From NCBI GenBank assembly GCA_900763245.1, contig CAAFJQ010000058.1, forward strand, positions 1 to 6,720: a stretch of 6,720 nucleotides of DNA, read 5' to 3'. Each line of letters begins with the position of its first letter. Position 1 is the first letter of the stretch. The notes beneath the pieces were generated by a model. It searched no databases, was not told the DNA's origin, and was given only the letters and a program-made list of their open reading frames with translations. This DNA comes from Bacilli bacterium (GTDB lineage: Bacteria > Bacillota_I > Bacilli_A > RFN20 > CAG-288). The position numbers were made by a program, and so were the translations under genes. Shown here piece by piece: positions 1 through 6,091 of the stretch.

Positions 1-104
1 ATCTATATGCAGTATTTTTCAAAAAAACAGCCAATCAACAACAAAAAATAAATCTGATACCAGTCTTTACATTCTTTTTCAAGTGCCACTAAGAAAAAAA
101 TCAC

Positions 105-133
105 TTTATTTTTATAATTGTAAGCGCTACAAT
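105..133 (+). promoter_or_regulatory. promoter and operator-like dyad ahead of the ABC operon
   Basis: A perfect TATAAT lies at 113-118, but no good -35 box is found at the normal distance upstream, where the DNA is A-rich (91-100). An alternative -10 is TACAAT at 128-133 with a weak TTTATT at 105-110, 17 bp apart. Overlapping these is TTGTAAGCGCTACAA (118-132). It resembles the LacI/CcpA-family operator core TGTAAGCGCTTACA with one T missing from the right arm, so the dyad is imperfect. Its place at or just after the -10 would suit a repressor. Which box is used, and which regulator binds, cannot be told from the sequence. Confidence 0.5.
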
Positions 134-142
134 ATGTGCATC

Positions 143-158
143 GCTCATCCCTATGAGC
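143..158 (+). other. small leader hairpin ahead of the binding-protein gene
   Basis: GCTCAT and ATGAGC form a perfect 6-bp inverted repeat around a CCCT loop, 15 nt before the Shine-Dalgarno AAGGAGG (172-178). It would lie in the 5' untranslated leader. It may stabilise the mRNA or be part of a second operator; it has no U-tract, so it is not a terminator. It may also be chance. Confidence 0.3.
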
Positions 159-183
159 AATTTGGATAATCAAGGAGGAACTT

Positions 184-1338
184 ATGAAATCCAAACGTTT
201 AAGTTTATGTTTGTCTTTAGTCGCACTCTTAGGTTTAGTCGGCTGTGGCGAAAATAAAGAATCTACTGGCGGAACAACTGCTGGCGGAACAACTGAAAAG
301 CCTGCAGAAACAGTTGATACTTCCGAAAAAGAACTCAACTTACTCGCCGGCTGTGAAGAGCCCTACATGAACGCTGTTGCCGATGCATTCGCAAAGAAGT
401 ACAACGTCAAGGTCAATCGTGTCCGTAAATCCTCTGGTGAAATCGAAAACCAGGTCAAGAACGAAAAAGGCAATCCGAGCGCTGATGTCATTTTCGGCGG
501 AACAACTGATCCGTACAACGCCTTGAAGAACGAAGGCTTATTGATGAAGTACAAATCTGCCAATGATGACAAGATTTCCGATCCTCACTTCAAGGATGCC
601 AACAATTATTGGTATGGTATCTACAAGGGAATCTTAGGATTCATGTGGAACAAGACAATACTCGCTGAGAAGCATTTAGAAGCTCCGAAGACTTGGGAAG
701 ACCTTCTTAAACCTGAATATTCCAAGCTCATCACATGGTCTCATCCGACCACTGCCGGTACCGCCAAGTTAGTCGTCAACACCATGGTTCAGAAGAAAGC
801 AGCCGGAAAGAAGACCACATACACAAACGCTGATGGTGAAACCGTCGAATGCTACGATGATACTGCAGCCATGGAATACTTCAAGAAATTGCATAATAAC
901 ACTGCTAAGTACACCAAATCTGGTTCTGGTGCTTCCAAGGAAGTCGGTATCGGATCAACTGTCATCGGTATCGGTTTCTTACACGATGTCATCTACCAGA
1001 TTGTCGATAAGAAATACACCAACATCGGTATGTGTGCTCCCAGCGATGGAACCTCTTATGAAGTCGGTGCCACTGCTATCTTAAAGGGTGCAAAGCATCC
1101 TACTCTTGCCAAGAAATTCATTGACTTCGCAACAAGTGCAGAATGTGTTGAATTAGGTGCAAAAAACGGTTCTTATCAGTTCTTGGTCGTCGACGGTGCA
1201 AAGCAGCCTCAGGCCGCTATTGATGCCGGTATCGACAAAGTCAATGTCATGGACTATGACTTCGATGATGCCAAGAAGAACACTGGTCACTATGTCGAAG
1301 ACTTCACCCATGCTGTCAAAGCTGAAGTCACTGCTTAA
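184..1338 (+). CDS. ABC transporter substrate-binding lipoprotein, FbpA/AfuA-type (possible sugar-phosphate binder)
   Basis: This 384-residue protein is the extracellular ligand-catching part of an ABC importer, tethered to the membrane by lipid. Residues 1-20 are a lipoprotein signal (MKSKR, hydrophobic core, lipobox LVGC with lipidated Cys21). A flexible Gly/Thr/Glu-rich linker follows (about 22-50). The rest is a two-lobed periplasmic-binding fold of the COG1840 family: 'DVIFGGTTDPYNAL' (101-114), 'YWYGIYKGILGFMWN' (142-156), 'PKTWEDLLKPEY' (168-179), 'AGTAKLVVN' (191-199), 'YTKSGSGASKEV' (243-254), 'SYEVGATAILKGAKHP' (291-306), 'KKFIDFATSAE' (310-320). The family is often annotated as Fe(III)-binding, but the iron-ligand Tyr-Tyr pair (NYYW in FbpA) appears to be replaced by 'GFLHDV' (264-269). 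His267-Asp268 and Glu293 recall the sugar contacts of hexose-phosphate-binding AfuA (from memory, not aligned). Residues about 205-225, with 'TNADGETVEC', look like a local insertion. Four cysteines besides Cys21 lie in the mature part (57, 223, 284, 321). The start is set by AAGGAGG 5 nt before ATG and by the signal peptide. Family is certain; ligand is not. Confidence 0.93.
   Translation: MKSKRLSLCLSLVALLGLVGCGENKESTGGTTAGGTTEKPAETVDTSEKELNLLAGCEEPYMNAVADAFAKKYNVKVNRVRKSSGEIENQVKNEKGNPSADVIFGGTTDPYNALKNEGLLMKYKSANDDKISDPHFKDANNYWYGIYKGILGFMWNKTILAEKHLEAPKTWEDLLKPEYSKLITWSHPTTAGTAKLVVNTMVQKKAAGKKTTYTNADGETVECYDDTAAMEYFKKLHNNTAKYTKSGSGASKEVGIGSTVIGIGFLHDVIYQIVDKKYTNIGMCAPSDGTSYEVGATAILKGAKHPTLAKKFIDFATSAECVELGAKNGSYQFLVVDGAKQPQAAIDAGIDKVNVMDYDFDDAKKNTGHYVEDFTHAVKAEVTA
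266..295 (+). repeat. 15-bp exact tandem duplication in the lipoprotein linker
   Basis: CTGGCGGAACAACTG occurs at 266-280 and again, without a gap, at 281-295. It encodes the GGTT-containing repeat of the linker between the lipid anchor and the binding domain. The length is a multiple of three, so copy changes would keep the frame. The inner 13-mer GGCGGAACAACTG occurs a third time at 496-508, inside the conserved 'FGGTTDP' region of the binding domain. Confidence 0.9.
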
Positions 1339-1365
1339 TCTACCCTTTCATTATTAGTTAAAATT

Positions 1366-1404
1366 AGGCCGAGGGAATTTCTCTCGGCCTTTCCCCTTGT
1401 TTTA
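1366..1404 (+). terminator. intra-operon hairpin between binding-protein and permease genes (partial terminator / mRNA stabiliser)
   Basis: AGGCCGAG (1366-1373) pairs perfectly with CTCGGCCT (1383-1390), and a G-T plus further pairs can extend the stem towards the loop. The GC-rich stem is followed by TTTCCCCTTGTTTTA, a U-tract broken by a C-run. The permease Shine-Dalgarno AGGAGG begins at 1406, directly behind it. Such a leaky terminator or 3' stem after a binding-protein gene commonly gives more binding protein than membrane parts. That role is inferred here. Confidence 0.7.
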
Positions 1405-1415
1405 TAGGAGGCTTT

Positions 1416-3281
1416 ATGAATCAAGCTAACACGATTTCCAACAAAGAAGAAGAAAAGCAAAATCGAATTCGTGCCAAGAAAGCCCAAAGACAATCCAGGA
1501 TGTTAGACATCAAGAAGCTGATGAAAGAACCATTCACAATCACAATGATTCTTTTGATTTCTGTCTTCTTGCTGTTGTTTGTTGTCTATCCTTTGTTGTC
1601 TGTCTTCGTCAACGGTTTTACGATCAACAAAAAGATTGGTGTTGATGAAGATGATTTGCCGATCATCACTTCCGTCTTCTCCATGACAAACTTCCCTTAT
1701 ATTTTCGACCACTGGAGTTTCGGAAATGCCATCAAGAACTCAATGATCATCGGTTTGATTGTCGCTTTTGGTGCAACACTTGTCGGATTCTTATTTGCTT
1801 ATGTAGAAGTTTACGTTCATTTCAAAAGTAAAATCATCTCAGTTTTATTTAAAATTGTCTCTATTTTGCCGACCATCTCTCCACCGTTCTTGATTGCTAT
1901 CGCTATTATTCTTTTATTCGGAAACACTGGTTTAATCACCAACAAAATTTTCCATATGACAATGAACGCCGGATTGTTTGGTATTCCAGGCATCACGGTT
2001 GTCGAAATCATCACCTTCTTCCCAACTGCCTATTTGATGCTTAGAGCATTGTTGAAGAACATCGATCCATCCTTAGAAGAAGCAGCAAGAGATATGGGTG
2101 CATCCAGATGGAAAGTCTTCTGGACTGTCACCTTCCCGCTCTTGATTCCTGGATTAGGCAACGCCTTCCTCATCTCCTTCATCGAATCCATCGCAGACTT
2201 TGCTAACCCGTTCATCATCGGTGGTTCTGTCGACACCATGTCTACAACCATCTACACTGCCTACATGGGCGGCAACGGCCGTAATGCAGCTAACCAAGCA
2301 GCAGCCATGGCTGTCATCTTGCTTTGCATCTCCATGTTCTTCTATTTCATCCAGAAATATGTCTTGGAAAGAAAGACCTATTCCACCTTATCCGGTAAAG
2401 CGACCAGAGGAAGAATCCTCATCGAAGATAAGGGTGTTGTCATTCCGCTTGGTATCATTTGCGGAATTGCTTCTCTCTTTGTCATCTCGCTCTATGTCCT
2501 TGTTTTCCTTTGCTCTTTCTGGAGAAACCTTGATATCAACAATATCGTGTGGACCACTGCAAACTGGAAAGAGATTGGAAGCAAACTCTTCTCTACCTCT
2601 TCCTCCTCATTGTGGAACACTGTATGGACATCACTTGTCGCCAGTATCATTACAGCCGTCATCTCCATGCTTGTCGCCTTCCTTGTCGTCAAGAAGAGAT
2701 TCATCGGAAAAGGTGTCATGGAATTCGTCGCCATGCTTGCAATGGCTGTCCCTGGCACTGTCTTAGGTATCGGTTTCGTCACAGGTTTCGTCTCTGGTCT
2801 ATTCAACACTGGATTCCTCCGTTTCATCTACGGAACCATGTGGATCATCATTATTATCTTCATTGTCCGTTCTCTTCCTATCGGTATCCGTTCTGGTGTC
2901 ACAGCCTTAAAACAGATTGATAAATCCATTGAAGAGTCCGCTTCCGATATGGGTGCAGGTTCCGGCAAGGTCTTCACCTCTGTCACAGTTCCTCTCATCA
3001 AGGATTCCTTATTCTCTTCTTTGGTCACATCATTTGTCCGTTCCATGACCGCAATCTCTGCCATCGTCGTTGTCACTTCTCCGAAGACCATCCTTATCAC
3101 TTACGAAATGAATGAGCTCGGTGACAAAGGCGCTTATGAACAGGCTGCTGTCTATGCAACCGTCTTGATTCTCATCGCCGGATTCGCTGTTGGTATGATG
3201 GAACTCCTCATCCACTTCTTCGGAACCAGCCATGTGAGAAAGCCTAAAAAAGTCAAAACACCTAAAGGAGAAACATTATGA
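1416..3281 (+). CDS. ABC transporter permease, fused two-domain FbpB/AfuB-type
   Basis: This 621-residue inner-membrane protein forms the translocation channel of the importer. It contains both transmembrane halves in one chain, as in FbpB/AfuB permeases, so no second permease gene is needed. After a charged cytoplasmic N-terminus (1-40, rich in Lys, Arg and Glu) about twelve hydrophobic segments can be seen, for example near 42-64, 106-130, 141-168, 192-212, 241-265, 296-316, 341-366, 403-425, 436-460, 472-490, 533-555 and 577-600. Each half carries an EAA coupling loop that docks onto the ATPase: 'EEAARDMGASRWKVF' (221-235, then FPLLIPG) and 'EESASDMGAGSGKVF' (506-520, then VPLIKDS). The C-terminus is basic. 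AGGAGG at 1406-1411, 4 nt before ATG, supports the start. The stop overlaps the next start (ATGA, 3278-3281), which implies translational coupling to the ATPase. Family is clear; substrate follows that of the binding protein. Confidence 0.93.
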   Translation: MNQANTISNKEEEKQNRIRAKKAQRQSRMLDIKKLMKEPFTITMILLISVFLLLFVVYPLLSVFVNGFTINKKIGVDEDDLPIITSVFSMTNFPYIFDHWSFGNAIKNSMIIGLIVAFGATLVGFLFAYVEVYVHFKSKIISVLFKIVSILPTISPPFLIAIAIILLFGNTGLITNKIFHMTMNAGLFGIPGITVVEIITFFPTAYLMLRALLKNIDPSLEEAARDMGASRWKVFWTVTFPLLIPGLGNAFLISFIESIADFANPFIIGGSVDTMSTTIYTAYMGGNGRNAANQAAAMAVILLCISMFFYFIQKYVLERKTYSTLSGKATRGRILIEDKGVVIPLGIICGIASLFVISLYVLVFLCSFWRNLDINNIVWTTANWKEIGSKLFSTSSSSLWNTVWTSLVASIITAVISMLVAFLVVKKRFIGKGVMEFVAMLAMAVPGTVLGIGFVTGFVSGLFNTGFLRFIYGTMWIIIIIFIVRSLPIGIRSGVTALKQIDKSIEESASDMGAGSGKVFTSVTVPLIKDSLFSSLVTSFVRSMTAISAIVVVTSPKTILITYEMNELGDKGAYEQAAVYATVLILIAGFAVGMMELLIHFFGTSHVRKPKKVKTPKGETL

Positions 3282-4678
3282 AATTTCTCGATAAATTAAC
3301 AAGTCATAAAACACAGAAAAACACTGCTCTTATCTACTCCCGTGAAAAAACTTCTGTCGCCGTCAGATTGGAACATGTCTCCAAAATCTATGAGGATCCG
3401 AAGACACATCGCCATTTCTATGCTGTCAAAGATTCCAACATCGTCATTCAGCCTGGTGAATTCGTCACTCTTTTAGGCCCTTCCGGCTGCGGTAAGACAA
3501 CAACCTTAAGAATGATTGCAGGTTTTGAATCTCCGGATGAAGGTCAGATCTTCATCGGTGATACACCGATCAATGCTCTGACTCCGAACCAAAGAGATAC
3601 CGCAATGGTCTTCCAGTCCTACGCTCTTTTCCCGCACTACAACGTCTTCGATAACGTCGCCTATGGTCTTAAGCTCAGAAAGCTCGCTGTCGAAAAAGTC
3701 GACGAAAACGGCAATCCCGTTTTGGAAATCGATGAAGCAAAGGTTGCACAGACCAAGAAAATCATCAAGGATCTTGAAAAGCAACTTCAAAAATCCACCG
3801 ATGAGCAGCAGAATGAAATCATAACCAAAGAGCTTGAACATCAAAAGGCAGTTTTGGAAGAAGCTTCTACAACTCCTGTCCAAGCTTATGAGTATCGTTC
3901 CTTCACAAAGGAAGAAATCTCTGAGAAAGTCCTTGCTATGCTTGACCTTGTCGAGCTCTCCGGCATGGAAACCCGTATGACAAACCAGCTCTCTGGCGGT
4001 CAGCAGCAGCGTGTCGCCTTAGCAAGAGCACTCGTTCTCAATCCTTCCGTCCTTCTCTTCGATGAGCCGCTCTCTAACCTCGATGCCAAGCTTCGTGTCT
4101 CGATGAGAACTGAAATCAGAAAGATTCAGCAGAAAGTCGGTATCACAGCCATCTACGTCACTCACGATCAGAGTGAAGCTATGGCCCTTTCCGATCGAAT
4201 CATCATCATGAACAAGGGATTCATCTCACAGGTCGGTTCTCCGAAGGATGTCTATTACACTCCTGAAAACGAATTTGTCGCTGACTTCATTGGCGAAGTC
4301 AACTTCCTTGAAGGACATGTCATCGACGTCAAAGAGAATATGATGACCGTCAAGACAGGCGAACACGTCATCACAAGCGAGAATCCGTATCACTTCAAGA
4401 ACGGAGATGAAGTCAAACTCGTTCTCCGTCCGGAAGCAGTCCACCTCAAAGACACCGGTGACATCAAAGTCAAAGTCATCCTTTCCACCTTCATGGGAAG
4501 CTATCAGCTCTACCATGTCATGCAGGGTGATACCCTTGTCAAGGTCACTGAATACAACCCTCGCGGTCAGAAGATCTATCAAGTCGGCGATGAAGCCTAT
4601 CTCGACTTCGAAGATAAGAATGTTCACGCTTTGCCAAAGCATGAAGCGTTCAAACCCGAAACACTTTACATTGATTAA
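3278..4678 (+). CDS. ABC transporter ATP-binding protein, FbpC/AfuC/PotA-type, with a long insertion in the helical domain
   Basis: This 466-residue cytoplasmic ATPase powers the importer. All nucleotide-binding motifs are intact: Walker A GPSGCGKTT (67-75), Q-loop Gln113 in 'VFQSYALFPH', signature LSGGQQQR (238-245), Walker B VLLFDEP (258-264, catalytic Glu263), D-loop SNLDA (266-270), and H-loop His296 in 'YVTHDQSEAM'. Residues from about 340 form a TOBE-type C-terminal regulatory domain ('FIGEVNFLEG', 'LRPEAV', 'FMGSYQLYHV'). The chain is much longer than the usual 340-370 residues of this group. The excess is mainly between the Q-loop and the signature, about residues 138-208: 126 residues separate Gln113 from Ser239, where MalK-like proteins have a little over 50. 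The insert is Lys/Glu/Gln-rich and probably helical or coiled-coil (152-197). About 27 extra residues precede the first strand. AAAGGAG at 3264-3270 lies 7 nt before ATG, and the start overlaps the permease stop. Confidence 0.94.
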   Translation: MKFLDKLTSHKTQKNTALIYSREKTSVAVRLEHVSKIYEDPKTHRHFYAVKDSNIVIQPGEFVTLLGPSGCGKTTTLRMIAGFESPDEGQIFIGDTPINALTPNQRDTAMVFQSYALFPHYNVFDNVAYGLKLRKLAVEKVDENGNPVLEIDEAKVAQTKKIIKDLEKQLQKSTDEQQNEIITKELEHQKAVLEEASTTPVQAYEYRSFTKEEISEKVLAMLDLVELSGMETRMTNQLSGGQQQRVALARALVLNPSVLLFDEPLSNLDAKLRVSMRTEIRKIQQKVGITAIYVTHDQSEAMALSDRIIIMNKGFISQVGSPKDVYYTPENEFVADFIGEVNFLEGHVIDVKENMMTVKTGEHVITSENPYHFKNGDEVKLVLRPEAVHLKDTGDIKVKVILSTFMGSYQLYHVMQGDTLVKVTEYNPRGQKIYQVGDEAYLDFEDKNVHALPKHEAFKPETLYID

Positions 4679-4698
4679 TTCGATTGCTGCGGTAGAAT
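4671..4698 (+). promoter_or_regulatory. possible manA promoter overlapping the terminator
   Basis: TTGATT (4671-4676) and TAGAAT (4693-4698) are separated by 16 bp and match the vegetative -35 and -10 consensus at four and five of six positions. Transcription would start near 4705, inside the right arm of the hairpin, so the new transcript would not form the terminator. This would let manA be expressed despite the stop signal. The case rests only on box similarity. Confidence 0.3.
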
Positions 4699-4718
4699 AT
4701 TTCTACCGCAGTTTTATT
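4687..4718 (+). terminator. terminator-like hairpin after the ABC operon
   Basis: CTGCGGTAGAA (4687-4697) and TTCTACCGCAG (4701-4711) are perfect 11-bp inverted arms around a TAT triplet, followed by TTTTATT. It starts 9 nt after the ATPase stop codon, so it most likely ends the ABC transcript. The manA start is only 19 nt beyond the U-tract, which leaves little room for a separate promoter. Read-through, or a promoter inside this region, is therefore needed for manA. Confidence 0.82.
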
Positions 4719-4736
4719 AAAAAAAGAGGTTTTACA

Positions 4737-5651
4737 ATGAATCTAGTCAAACTCAAGCCGGCTACCAAAGATTACATCTGGGCAGGAACTAAGCTTAAGA
4801 AATGCGGAAAAGAAGCTCCTTATGACAACATTGCAGAATGCTGGGAGTTATCCTTCCATAAAGACGGTCCCTCTATCATCGATTCAGGCGAAGACAAAGG
4901 CAGACTCTTAAAAGATGTCGCAACAAAAGAGGATTTAGGCGAATATGCTGCCTCTTTCCCTTTCTTCCCTGTCTTGATCAAACTGATTGACAGCGGAGAC
5001 AATCTCTCCGTTCAGGTTCATCCAAATGATGAATATGCCCTGAAGAACGAGAACAGCTTCGGAAAGACCGAGATGTGGTATGTTCTTGAAGCAGAGGAAG
5101 GAAGCGGACTTTATGTCGGCTTGAAAGAAGACTCCTCTAGAGAGGAGATCGAAGAGGCTTTGAAGAATGGAACCATCCTCTCTAAACTTAACTTCTTCCC
5201 CGTCAAAAAAGGAGAAGTTTACTTCATTCAAAGCGGAACGATTCATGCTATCGGAAAAGGTGTCACAGTCATTGAGATTCAGCAGAACTCCAATCTCACC
5301 TATCGACTCTATGATTACAATCGTTTGGGAAAAGACGGCAAACCTAGAGAGCTCCATATTGAAAAAGCGCTCAATGTCATCAATTATCATAAGTACAGTC
5401 CGGTCCATTTCGATAATGACATCATCGGAACCTGCAAATACTTCACCAGCAGATATCAGAAAGTCGATCATACAATCGAATTAGAAGCCCCTTCCACTTC
5501 TTTCTTATCTCTTACCTTCTTAGACGGAGAAGGAATGATCAACGATCTGCCTTATAAGAAATTCGATACTTTCTTCCTTCCCAGCACCAAGAAAGCAACA
5601 ATCAAAGGAACAGGAAGCTATATCATCACCTCTATCGATCATCGTTATTGA
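4737..5651 (+). CDS. manA: mannose-6-phosphate isomerase, class I (ManA)
   Basis: This 304-residue cytoplasmic enzyme interconverts mannose-6-phosphate and fructose-6-phosphate using a bound zinc. It is the short type I form known from Gram-positive bacteria (close to 315 residues in Bacillus). The N-terminus 'LKPATKDYIWAGTKL' (6-20) is characteristic. Zinc ligands are visible: Gln93 and His95 in 'SVQVHPND' (91-98), Glu112 in 'GKTEMWYVLE' (109-118), and His170 in 'IQSGTIHAIGKG' (164-175). The conserved 'LYDYNR' (191-196), with the active-site Arg, is also present. The reading frame stays open upstream to 4407 inside the ATPase gene, but the ATG at 4737 matches the family N-terminus and has an AGAGG ribosome site 7 nt before it. 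Its position behind the importer suggests it handles an imported sugar phosphate, or feeds mannose into glycolysis and nucleotide-sugar synthesis. Identity is strong; the link to the transporter is inference. Confidence 0.96.
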   Translation: MNLVKLKPATKDYIWAGTKLKKCGKEAPYDNIAECWELSFHKDGPSIIDSGEDKGRLLKDVATKEDLGEYAASFPFFPVLIKLIDSGDNLSVQVHPNDEYALKNENSFGKTEMWYVLEAEEGSGLYVGLKEDSSREEIEEALKNGTILSKLNFFPVKKGEVYFIQSGTIHAIGKGVTVIEIQQNSNLTYRLYDYNRLGKDGKPRELHIEKALNVINYHKYSPVHFDNDIIGTCKYFTSRYQKVDHTIELEAPSTSFLSLTFLDGEGMINDLPYKKFDTFFLPSTKKATIKGTGSYIITSIDHRY

Positions 5652-5652
5652 T

Positions 5653-5680
5653 GAAATGACTTTTATAACAAAGTCTTTTC
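5653..5680 (+). terminator. AU-rich hairpin after manA (weak terminator candidate)
   Basis: GACTTT (5658-5663) and AAAGTC (5670-5675) pair perfectly around TATAAC. The stem can continue through one T-T mismatch with GAAA (5653-5656) and TTTC (5677-5680). It lies one nucleotide after the manA stop. The 3' arm supplies its own T-run, and CCTTTAT follows. The stem is weak, so it could be a leaky terminator only. Confidence 0.4.
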
Positions 5681-5689
5681 CTTTATAAT
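5661..5689 (+). promoter_or_regulatory. possible promoter for the TM2-domain gene
   Basis: A perfect TATAAT is at 5684-5689. The hexamer 17 bp upstream (TTTTAT, 5661-5666) is a poor -35 match. Transcription would start near 5696, giving a leader of about 30 nt before the ATG at 5725. The box overlaps the end of the hairpin after manA. Confidence 0.45.
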
Positions 5690-5724
5690 GTATATGTTTT
5701 TCAATCACAAAGGACACTAACAAA

Positions 5725-5973
5725 ATGAATCACGAAGAATATGGCATTCAAGAGAAAAAGAGAGATCCTATCCTGATTCTTCTTCTCTTCCTTATCGGCT
5801 GGATCGGCATGGAAAAATTCTATGCAGCCAAGAGTTTCAAAGGCGGATGGAAATTTGCATTGGTCAAATTCCTCTATTGCCTCATCGGACTCGGTCTTCT
5901 CTGGAACATCTTTGACATCGTCAAAGCTTTCATGGGAAAGTACGAGCTCGACTTCAGAGAATATTTCCGTTGA
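5725..5973 (+). CDS. small TM2-domain membrane protein
   Basis: This 82-residue protein matches the TM2 domain plan: two membrane helices joined by a short loop with an aromatic motif. A charged N-terminus (1-14) leads into helix 1 (about 15-28, 'PILILLLFLIGWIGM'). The loop 'EKFYAAKSFKGGWKF' (30-44) corresponds to the family's His/Glu-Arg-Phe-Tyr...Gly-Lys pattern. Helix 2 spans about 45-69 and contains 'LWNIFDIVKAF' (59-69), with Asp64 as the usual buried acidic residue. 'GKYELDFREYF' ends the chain. The biochemical role of bacterial TM2 proteins is not established, and nothing nearby defines it. The start is supported by AAAGGA (5709-5714) 10 nt before ATG. The gene may be expressed from its own TATAAT box or by read-through from manA, and it ends in a strong palindromic terminator. 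Confidence 0.85.
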   Translation: MNHEEYGIQEKKRDPILILLLFLIGWIGMEKFYAAKSFKGGWKFALVKFLYCLIGLGLLWNIFDIVKAFMGKYELDFREYFR

Positions 5974-5986
5974 TCTCTAAAAGGAT

Positions 5987-6020
5987 AAATCGCATAGCTG
6001 CAATTGCAGCTATGCGATTT
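5987..6020 (+). terminator. 34-bp perfect palindrome acting as terminator
   Basis: Positions 5987-6003 and 6004-6020 are exact reverse complements with no spacer (17-bp arms, centre AATT). As RNA, the left arm ATCGCATAGCTGC pairs with GCAGCTATGCGAT and a tight CAATTG-type loop must open. The following TTTT-C-ATT is a short U-tract on the plus strand. It begins 14 nt after the TM2 stop and separates that gene from the superoxide reductase promoter. The minus-strand side is also flanked by T-rich sequence, but no minus-strand gene ends there. Confidence 0.85.
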
Positions 6021-6038
6021 TCATTCCAAGCATATCTT

Positions 6039-6067
6039 TTCACTGACTCTTTCTTTTGTGATAAAAT
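6039..6067 (+). promoter_or_regulatory. extended -10 promoter for the superoxide reductase-like gene
   Basis: TAAAAT (6062-6067) is preceded by TG one base upstream (6059-6060), an extended -10. TTCACT (6039-6044) lies 17 bp upstream and matches four of six -35 positions. The expected start near 6074 leaves a leader of about 18 nt containing AGGAGG (6076-6081). No clear PerR-type or Fur-type palindrome was seen around it. Confidence 0.6.
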
Positions 6068-6091
6068 AAAGGAACAGGAGGTATTTATACC

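Noticed and set aside
3..338. 111-codon minus-strand open frame over the upstream region
   Set aside because: Its first half is antisense to the lipoprotein gene and its second half is low-complexity AT-rich DNA that reads as Leu/Ile/Phe/Lys. There is no ribosome site and no family resemblance.
2200..2766. 188-codon plus-strand open frame inside the permease gene
   Set aside because: Its Ser/Pro/Leu-rich product is what a shifted reading of TTC/ATC/GTC-rich membrane-protein codons gives; the permease frame has clear EAA motifs and membrane segments.
184..4678. Plain iron(III) importer as the final call
   Set aside because: The family name permits it, but the FbpA-type tyrosine pair is not visible in the binding protein and no Fur-like or DtxR-like site was seen upstream, so I keep the substrate open.
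4407..4736. Upstream extension of manA by 110 codons
   Set aside because: It is out-of-frame sequence of the ATPase gene; the family N-terminus and ribosome site fit the ATG at 4737.
4226..5471. Long minus-strand open frames opposite the ATPase and manA genes (4226-4642 and 4935-5471)
   Set aside because: They mirror the strong codon preferences of the plus-strand genes and give Asp/Phe/Ile-rich products with no motif or ribosome site.
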